The position numbers and the translations under genes are program-made. DNA of 11,649 nucleotides from Actinomycetota bacterium (GTDB taxonomy: Bacteria; Actinomycetota; Thermoleophilia; Solirubrobacterales; Thermoleophilaceae). Shown one piece after another: positions 6,379 to 11,649 of the stretch (position 1 is its first letter; the number at the start of each line of letters is the position of its first letter). A model generated the notes under the pieces. It ran no database searches. It saw only the letters and a list, made by a program, of their open reading frames with translations, and had not been told where the DNA came from. The stretch is from positions 1 to 11,649 of the forward strand of contig VAWV01000003.1 of assembly GCA_005883295.1 (NCBI GenBank), written 5' to 3'.

Positions 6379-7721
6379 CCCGCTACACGTCGGCAACCGA
6401 CCGGGACCGCCGCGAGATGCTGGCGGCGATCGGCGCCGGCTCGATCGACGACCTCTTCGCGGACATCCCCGAGTCACTGCGCCTCAGCGCGCCGCTCGAG
6501 CTGCCGGACGGAATGGCCGAGCAGGACGTCTACGACCACCTCGCCCAGCTCGCCGCGCGCAACCGCCACTGCGAGGACGAGGTGAGCTTCCTGGGCGCGG
6601 GCATGTACGACCACTACGTTCCGGCGCTGATCGACTCGATCATCCAGCGCTCGGAGTTCCTCACGCCCTACACGCCGTACCAGCCGGAGGTCTCGCAGGG
6701 CGGGCTCCAGGCGATGTTCGAGTTCCAGACGGCGATCTCGGAGCTCACCGGGCTCCCGGTTGCCAACGCCTCCCTCTACGAGGGACCGAGCTCCGTAGCA
6801 TCGGCCGGCTATCTGGCGCTGCTCGAGAACCGGCGGTCGCGCTTCGTCACGAGCCGCGGCGTCCACCCGCACTCGCGCGCCGCGCTCGAGACCTACGGGC
6901 GCGGCTTCGGCACCACCCTCCACGAGACCCCGCTCGACGAGCGCGGGGCCACTGACCTGGACGCCCTGGCGGCGGCAGTGGACGACGACACCGCGGCGGT
7001 CTTCCTCCAGCAGCCCAACTTCCTGGGCACGGTCGAGGACCTCGGGCCGCTGGTCGAGGCCGCGCAGCGCACGGGCGCGCTCGTGGTCTGCTCCGTCGAC
7101 CCGCTGACCCTGGGCGTCCTCGAGCCGCCCGGCGCGTTCGGCGTGGACATCGCCGTGGGGGAGGGCCAGTCGCTGGGCAACCGGCTCGACTACGGCGGCC
7201 CCTCGTTCGGGTTCTTCGCGGCGCGGGATCGCTTCATCCGCCGGATGCCGGGCCGGATCGCCGGCGAGACCGTGGACGCGGATGGCCGGCGCGGGTTCGT
7301 CCTCACGCTCCAGACCCGCGAGCAGCACATCCGCCGCGAGAAGGCGACCCACAACATCTGCACGTCGCAGGCGCTCAACGCGGTGGCGGGGGTGATCTAC
7401 CTGTCCTGGCTCGGCAGGCGCGGGATCGTCGAGCTTGGCGAGCTGATGCTGCGCCGCACCCATTACGCGCGCGAGGCGCTCGGGCTCCAACCGATCAACC
7501 CCGGCCCGGTGGTTCGCGAGTTCGCCGTGCGCGTGCCCGACCTCGACGACCTGTTCCGCCGCGCGCGGGCGGAGCGCGTCAACCCCGGCTACCGCCTGGG
7601 GCGCGACTACCCGGAGTACGCCGACGGCCTGCTCGTGGCCATCACCGAGCGGCGGACCCGCGCCGATATCGACCGTCTGGCCGGGCTGGTGGCGCGTTCG
7701 CGGGAGGGGGTCGCGGCATGA
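6375..7721 (+). CDS. gcvPA: Glycine dehydrogenase (decarboxylating) subunit 1, GcvPA
   Basis: GcvPA is the N-terminal half of the two-subunit form of P protein, which with GcvPB decarboxylates glycine on PLP and loads the aminomethyl group onto GcvH. The GTG at 6375 overlaps the gcvH stop (GTGA) and gives 448 residues, the usual size. Family blocks include the N-terminal RYTSATDRDRREMLAAIG, FLGAGMYDHYVPALI, EFLTPYTPYQPEVSQGGLQA, ANASLYEGPSS, QQPNFLGTVED, GEGQSLGNRLDYGGPSFGFF and TREQHIRREKATHNICTSQA. It belongs to the GcvP fold but lacks the PLP lysine, which is in GcvPB. No break is visible. It ends ATGA, overlapping the gcvPB start. Confidence 0.96.
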   Translation: MTRYTSATDRDRREMLAAIGAGSIDDLFADIPESLRLSAPLELPDGMAEQDVYDHLAQLAARNRHCEDEVSFLGAGMYDHYVPALIDSIIQRSEFLTPYTPYQPEVSQGGLQAMFEFQTAISELTGLPVANASLYEGPSSVASAGYLALLENRRSRFVTSRGVHPHSRAALETYGRGFGTTLHETPLDERGATDLDALAAAVDDDTAAVFLQQPNFLGTVEDLGPLVEAAQRTGALVVCSVDPLTLGVLEPPGAFGVDIAVGEGQSLGNRLDYGGPSFGFFAARDRFIRRMPGRIAGETVDADGRRGFVLTLQTREQHIRREKATHNICTSQALNAVAGVIYLSWLGRRGIVELGELMLRRTHYAREALGLQPINPGPVVREFAVRVPDLDDLFRRARAERVNPGYRLGRDYPEYADGLLVAITERRTRADIDRLAGLVARSREGVAA

Positions 7722-9161
7722 GGCCGGCCGAGACCGACACGCTCACGATCTTCGAGCGCTCGCAGGAGGGCCGGCGGGCGTTCTCGCCACCCCCGACCGA
7801 CGTCCCCGAGACCCCGATCGAGGAGCTGCTCCCCGCTGCCGCTGTTCGGCGCTGGCCGCCCGAGCTGCCCGAGGTGGCCGAGCCGGAGATCGTCCGCCAC
7901 TACAACAACCTGTCGAAGAAGAACTTCGACCTCGACACGGGCTTCTACCCGCTTGGCTCGTGCACGATGAAGTACAACCCGAAGCTCAACGAGCGGGTCG
8001 CGGCACTCCCTGGGCACGCCCGCCTGCATCCGCTCCAGGACGACGAGTACGCGCAGGGTGCGCTCGAGCTCATGTGGCGGCTCGAGCGCGCGCTGGCCGA
8101 GATCGCCGGGCTGCCGCACGTCTCGCTCCAGCCGAGCGCGGGGTCGCACGGCGAGCTCGGCGGGCTGCTCCTCACCCGCGCGTACCACGAGGATCGCGGC
8201 GAGAGCCGCACCAAGGTCCTCACGCCGGACACCGCCCACGGGACGAACCCGGCCACCGTCACGATGGCCGGCTACGAGGTCGTGAAGGTCGGGACCGCGG
8301 CGGACGGCGGGGTGGACCTCGACGACCTGCGCGCAAGAGCCGGTGAGGACACCGCCTGCCTGATGCTCACCAACCCGAACACGCTCGGCCTCTTCGACCG
8401 GAACATCGAGGAGATCGCTCGGATCGTGCACGAGGCCGGCGCCACGCTCTACTACGACGGCGCCAACCTGAACGCGGTGGTCGGCATCTCGCGCCCCGGT
8501 GACATGGGGTTCGACATCGTCCACTTCAACCTGCACAAGACCTTCACGCAGCCGCACGGCGGCGGCGGGCCGGGCGCCGGGCCGATCGCGGTCTCCGACC
8601 GCATCGAGCCGTACCTGCCGGTCCCGCGCGTGGTGGAGTCGGCGTCCCGAAACGGTGCCGAGCCGGCCTACGAGCTCGACCAAGACCACCCGAAGTCGAT
8701 CGGGCGGCTGCGCGGCTTCCAGGGGAACTTCGGCGTGTTCGTCCGCTCCTACGCGTACATCCGCTCGGTGGGCGGCGACGGCCTGCGCGACGTGGCGGAG
8801 ACGGCCGTCCTGAACGCCAACTACCTGCGCGCGCGGCTCGCCGAGCCCGGCATCGGCGAGCTGCTGCCGGTCGCCTTCGACCGCACCTGCATGCACGAGT
8901 TCGTGCTGTCTGGAGCGCCCGCCAAGCGGGAGCTGGGCATCAAGACGCTGGACATCGCGAAGCGGCTCCTGGACCACCGCGTCCACCCACCCACGGTGGG
9001 AGACCCTCGACCGCTTCGCCGACTCGATCCGCGCGATCCTCGAGGAGGGGCGGCGCGATCCGGAGCTCGTCAAGGGCGCGCCCTACGAGACGCCGGTGCG
9101 CCGCCTCGACGAGGGCCGCGCCGCGCGCCGGCCCATCGTGCGCCAGCCTCCCGCCACCTAG
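7718..9161 (+). pseudogene. gcvPB: Glycine dehydrogenase (decarboxylating) subunit 2, GcvPB, internal frameshifting deletion
   Basis: GcvPB is the PLP-bearing subunit of split P protein. It starts at the ATG overlapping the gcvPA stop, after a GGGAGGGGG ribosome site 8 bases upstream. Phase 2 reads a normal protein: YNNLSKKNFDLDTGFYPLGS, SAGSHGELGG, DTAHGTNPAT, NPNTLGLFD, YYDGANLNAV and HFNLHKTFTQPHGGGGPG with the PLP Lys274, then CMHEFVLS and IKTLDIAKRLLD up to HPPT (residue 426). The usual YFPL...EPTETE block of about 20 codons is then absent. Family sequence resumes in phase 3 near 9000 with ETLDRFADSIRAI, DPELVKGAPYETPVRRLDE, ending at TAG 9161. Read without correction, phase 2 continues to 9412 as a 564-residue hybrid running into trpS. 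The two parts plus the gap make ~500 residues, normal for the family. Either true decay or a sequence fault. Confidence 0.88.
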
Positions 9162-9165
9162 CGCG

Positions 9166-10152
9166 GTGCGCATCTTCAGCGGCATACAGCCGACGGGTCA
9201 GAAGCACCTCGGCAACTACGTCGGGGCGATCCGCCAGTACGTGGAGGGGCAGGACCGAGCCGACGCGATCTACTGCATCGTCGACCTGCACGCGATCACG
9301 GTGCCGTACGAGCCCGACGAGCTCCGGGCCAACGTGTACGACACGACCGCGGTCCTCCTGGCGGCGGGCCTCGACCCCGAGCGCTGCACGCTCTTCCGCC
9401 AGGGGGACCTGAAGGAGCACACCGAGCTGTGCTGGCTCCTCTCGGCGGTCACGGCCCACGGCGACCTCAACCGGATGCACCAGTTCAAGGAGAAGTCCGC
9501 GGGGCAGCGCGAGCTGGTGTCGGCCGGGCTGTTCCTGTACCCGGTGCTCCAGGCCGCGGACGTCCTCGCCTACCGGGCCGACGAGGTCCCCGTCGGCGAG
9601 GACCAGCGCCAGCACATCGAGCTCATGCGCGACATCGCGCAGCGCTTCAACGAGCGCTTCGGGGAGACGCTCGTGGTCCCGCGCCACCGCATCCCCGACG
9701 TTGGCGGGCGGATCATGGACCTCCAGTCGCCCGACACCAAGATGTCCACCACCCTCGGTAGCGAGCAGGGGACCCTCTACATCCGCGACCCGGACAAGGC
9801 GATGGCCACGAAGATCATGCGCGCGGTCACCGATTCCGGCAGCGACGTGGTGCGCGCGCCGGACAAGCCCGGGATCTCGAACCTGATCGAGGTGATGTCG
9901 GTGTTTCGCGGCGTGGGGCCGGAGGATGTCGAGCAGGAGTTCGCGCACGCGCAGTACGGCGACTTCAAGAAGGCAGTCGCCGACGCGGTCGTGGAGGCGC
10001 TGGCGCCCATCCGGGACCGCTACCAGGAGCTTCAGGCCGACCGCGCCGGGCTGGAGGACGTCCTCCGGGCCGGCGCCGAGCGGGCCCGCTCGATTGCCTC
10101 GGGGACGCTCGCCGACGTGCGTGAGCGCATGGGCGTCGGCCCGCCCGACTAA
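9166..10152 (+). CDS. trpS: Tryptophan--tRNA ligase TrpRS
   Basis: TrpRS charges tRNA-Trp with tryptophan using ATP, in the cytoplasm. It is a class I synthetase of normal length (328 residues) starting at GTG 9166 with RIFSGIQPTGQKHLGNYVGA, containing the HIGH-type motif HLGN (14-17). Later blocks are YCIVDLHAIT, FRQGDLKEHTELCWLLS, ADEVPVGEDQRQHIELMRDIA and RIPDVGGRIMDLQSPDTKMSTTLGS (two stretches of one block). The second signature reads KMSTT (from Lys192) instead of KMSKS, which I recall from other actinobacterial TrpRS, so it is probably functional. The start lies 4 bases after the corrected gcvPB stop, with no clear Shine-Dalgarno, suggesting coupled translation or readthrough from the operon. 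TAA at 10150. Confidence 0.96.
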   Translation: MRIFSGIQPTGQKHLGNYVGAIRQYVEGQDRADAIYCIVDLHAITVPYEPDELRANVYDTTAVLLAAGLDPERCTLFRQGDLKEHTELCWLLSAVTAHGDLNRMHQFKEKSAGQRELVSAGLFLYPVLQAADVLAYRADEVPVGEDQRQHIELMRDIAQRFNERFGETLVVPRHRIPDVGGRIMDLQSPDTKMSTTLGSEQGTLYIRDPDKAMATKIMRAVTDSGSDVVRAPDKPGISNLIEVMSVFRGVGPEDVEQEFAHAQYGDFKKAVADAVVEALAPIRDRYQELQADRAGLEDVLRAGAERARSIASGTLADVRERMGVGPPD

Positions 10153-10162
10153 CGTGGAGACA

Positions 10163-10903
10163 ATGCCCGTCGCCTCGCTCGACCTCGATCTCGAGGTCTT
10201 CCAGGGCCCCTTCGACCTCCTCCTCACGCTCGTGCTGCGGGAGGAGGTCGACCTGCTCGAGGTCGACCTGGCCGAGGTGGTGCTGGCCTACGTCGCCCAC
10301 CTGGAGCAGACCGGCGAGCTGGACCTGGAAGCGGCCACGGAGTTCCTCGTCCTGATCGCGGCGCTCCTCGAGCTCAAGTCCCGGCTCATGCTCCCGGGCG
10401 GCGAGGGGGAGGGCCTCGAGTGGGAGCCACACGAGGCGGCCGAGGAGCTGCTCGCACGGATGCTGGAGTACTCGCGCTACCGGCGCGCGGCCGAGTTCCT
10501 GCACGCCCGTCTGGCCACGGAGACGGGCTTCCGCTATCGCTCGGCTCCGATCCCGCGCGCGCTGCGGCGCGTCTCGCTCGAGGTGGCCGAGCAGGCGTAC
10601 GAGCCCGAACAGCTCGGGCGGGCCGTCGGCGATCTCCTGCGCACCCCGCCGCCGCTGGACCTGCGGCACATGGCGCGCCCGCGGGTGACCGTGGAGCAGC
10701 GGCTGCAGTACCTGCGCGAGCTGCTCCGCTCCCGGGGCCGCTTCGCGTTCGACGAGGCCGTGGAGGGCAGCGATCGCCTCACCCAGGCGATCACCCTCTT
10801 CGCCCTGCTCGAGCTCTACAAGGCGGGCGAGGCCGACTGGGAGCAGCGGGCGCCGTTCGAGCCGATCACGGTCACCGCGCGCTCGAGCGAGGGGACGGCG
10901 TGA
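10163..10903 (+). CDS. scpA: Segregation and condensation protein A (ScpA, SMC kleisin)
   Basis: ScpA is the kleisin that, with ScpB, bridges the two SMC heads in the bacterial condensin and helps separate chromosomes. The ATG at 10163 gives 246 residues, a usual length; GTG at 10154 in the same frame would add three residues. GGAG at 10156-10159 is close to the ATG (3 bases). The N-terminal helix-turn region LDLEVFQGPFDLLLTLVLRE and LLEVDLAEVVLAYV, then ATEFLVLIAALLELKSRLML, are standard kleisin N-domain sequence that contacts the SMC neck. An acidic middle follows, then the C-terminal winged helix with TQAITLFALLELYKAGEAD. The stop overlaps the scpB GTG by 4 bases (GTGA). Confidence 0.95.
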   Translation: MPVASLDLDLEVFQGPFDLLLTLVLREEVDLLEVDLAEVVLAYVAHLEQTGELDLEAATEFLVLIAALLELKSRLMLPGGEGEGLEWEPHEAAEELLARMLEYSRYRRAAEFLHARLATETGFRYRSAPIPRALRRVSLEVAEQAYEPEQLGRAVGDLLRTPPPLDLRHMARPRVTVEQRLQYLRELLRSRGRFAFDEAVEGSDRLTQAITLFALLELYKAGEADWEQRAPFEPITVTARSSEGTA

Positions 10904-11475
10904 ACGAGCTGGCGCGCATCGTAGAAGCGCTCCTGTTCCTGTCGCCCGAGCCGCTCAGCGCGAGTGAGCTGGCCGACGCGGCCGAGGTCGGCGAGGGCGA
11001 GGTGGTGGAGGCGCTCGCCAGGCTCCGCGAGCACTACGCGGACGGCTTCCGCGGGGTGGTGCTGCGCGAGGTCGCGGGCGGGTTCACGCTTGCGACGGAC
11101 CCGGTCGCGGAGCGCGCGGCGCGCCGCCTGCTCGCCCGGCCCCGCACCCCGCCGCTCACCCAGGCCCAGGCCGAGTGCCTGGCGATCACGGCCTACCTTC
11201 AGCCGGTCTCGCGGCCCGAGATCGCGCGCATCCGGGGCGTCGCTTCGGAGTCGGCCGTCGGCACGCTGCTCGAGCGGGGCCTGATCGAGGAGGCGGGGCG
11301 CTCGCGGTTCGGCGCGATCCTCTACCGGACCACCGACCTGTTCCAGAAGCTGTTCGGGCTGAGCGGGCTCGATGCGCTCCCCGATCCCGCCGGGTTCGAT
11401 CCCTCCCCCGAGGAGGCCGGCGAGCTCCGCGAGCGGCTGCTGCGCGCCGGCGAGCAGCGCGCCGGCGCCGGATAG
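10900..11475 (+). CDS. scpB: Segregation and condensation protein B (ScpB)
   Basis: ScpB dimers bind ScpA and regulate the SMC condensin. The GTG at 10900 overlaps the scpA stop and has GAGGGG 5 bases upstream; the same frame is open back to 10420 but that part is a shadow of scpA. The 191-residue protein has two winged-helix domains: the first opens with LARIVEALLFLSPEPLSASELADA, the second carries LTQAQAECLAITAYLQPVSR, IRGVASESAVGTLLERGLIEE and the ILYRTTDLFQKLFGLSGLDALP block typical of ScpB (all quoted in short stretches). A short acidic/basic C-terminal tail ends at TAG 11473. Length and motifs are normal. Confidence 0.95.
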   Translation: MNELARIVEALLFLSPEPLSASELADAAEVGEGEVVEALARLREHYADGFRGVVLREVAGGFTLATDPVAERAARRLLARPRTPPLTQAQAECLAITAYLQPVSRPEIARIRGVASESAVGTLLERGLIEEAGRSRFGAILYRTTDLFQKLFGLSGLDALPDPAGFDPSPEEAGELRERLLRAGEQRAGAG

Positions 11476-11484
11476 CGCGTAACA

Positions 11485-11549
11485 GGCGGTTTCCGCTCAA
11501 GAACGGGGCCCAGATGACGATCTAGACCCTGGCGGTTTTCCGCCACGGG
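11485..11549 (+). terminator. Two hairpins after scpB, possible transcription terminator
   Basis: A short hairpin GCGG-TTT-CCGC (11486-11496) is followed by a stronger one, 11527-11535 pairing with 11540-11549 (nine pairs, one bulged C, TTTT loop). Both share the core GGCGGTTT(T)CCGC. Neither has a T-tract behind it, so a classical intrinsic terminator is not shown, but the position at the end of the scpB operon fits transcript ending. Confidence 0.35.
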
Positions 11550-11562
11550 TACCCCGACGTCG

Positions 11563-11576
11563 CTCCATGCATGGAG
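11563..11576. repeat. 14-bp perfect palindrome over the start of the last gene
   Basis: CTCCATGCATGGAG is its own reverse complement and includes the ATG at 11571. It is flanked by GTCGCT (11559-11564) and AGCGAC (11586-11591), which can also pair. It could be an operator or simply chance. Confidence 0.4.
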
Positions 11577-11649
11577 GCTCCGAAAAGCGACAAGCCGCGG
11601 AAGTTCCTGCGGGCCACTCAGGCCCTGTCCTTCGTCGCCCTCGCCGTCT
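11571..11649 (+). CDS. Start of an unidentified membrane-anchored or secreted protein (3' partial)
   Basis: From ATG 11571 the frame stays open to the window end: a basic, polar start (MEAPKSDKPRKFLRATQ) followed by a hydrophobic run (ALSFVALAV) that looks like a signal anchor or signal peptide. An upstream stop in this frame at 11523 and no other ATG, GTG or TTG between them make this the likely start. There is no Shine-Dalgarno. Only 26 codons are visible, too few to name the product. It starts 95 bases after scpB, probably as a separate unit. Confidence 0.5.
   Translation, partial: MEAPKSDKPRKFLRATQALSFVALAV

Noticed and set aside
7607..9073. 488-codon open frame on the minus strand opposite gcvPA/gcvPB
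   Set aside because: Long antisense frames are expected opposite GC-rich coding DNA. Its sequence is rich in R, V, A, D and has no family motif, while the + strand has clear gcvPA and gcvPB.
1..11649. CRISPR array, mobile element, toxin-antitoxin or defence cassette
   Set aside because: No spaced repeats, transposase, recombinase, att-like repeat or unknown gene cluster is present. All complete genes are recognised housekeeping genes.

Overview
This is an ordinary high-GC bacterial housekeeping segment with every gene on the + strand. It most resembles an actinobacterium of the Thermoleophilia type. That is inferred from the GC-rich third codon positions, heavy use of GTG starts, a glycine decarboxylase split into gcvPA and gcvPB, and the gene order; nothing in the window (no rRNA) fixes the taxon.

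Layout: (1) 1-3284 is the end of a peptidoglycan/division operon: murC (5' end cut by the window), murB and ftsQ, joined by 4-base GTGA overlaps. (2) 3285-3544 is a leader with a good sigma70-type promoter and a ~110-nt untranslated leader for ftsZ. (3) ftsZ occupies 3545-4642. (4) 4643-4957 is non-coding and unusually rich in predicted RNA hairpins, the best being a 19-position stem at 4808-4854. (5) 4958-9161 is a glycine-cleavage operon, gcvT-gcvH-gcvPA-gcvPB. (6) trpS follows after 4 bases, then scpA and scpB (chromosome segregation), again tightly packed. (7) 11476-11649 holds two small hairpins and the start of a membrane-anchored or secreted protein cut by the window end.

The genes serve wall precursor synthesis (MurC, MurB), septum assembly (FtsQ, FtsZ), glycine breakdown to one-carbon units (GcvT/H/PA/PB), tryptophan charging (TrpS) and condensin accessory function (ScpA/B).

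The main anomaly is that gcvT and gcvPB each carry a lesion in the C-terminal third. About 20 family-conserved codons are missing and the frame moves from phase 2 to phase 3. Both proteins resume recognisable family sequence right after the break. gcvH and gcvPA between them look intact. This is either decay of the glycine cleavage system or an assembly/sequencing fault; the sequence alone cannot decide. I found no mobile element, CRISPR array, RNA gene of a known class or defence cassette.
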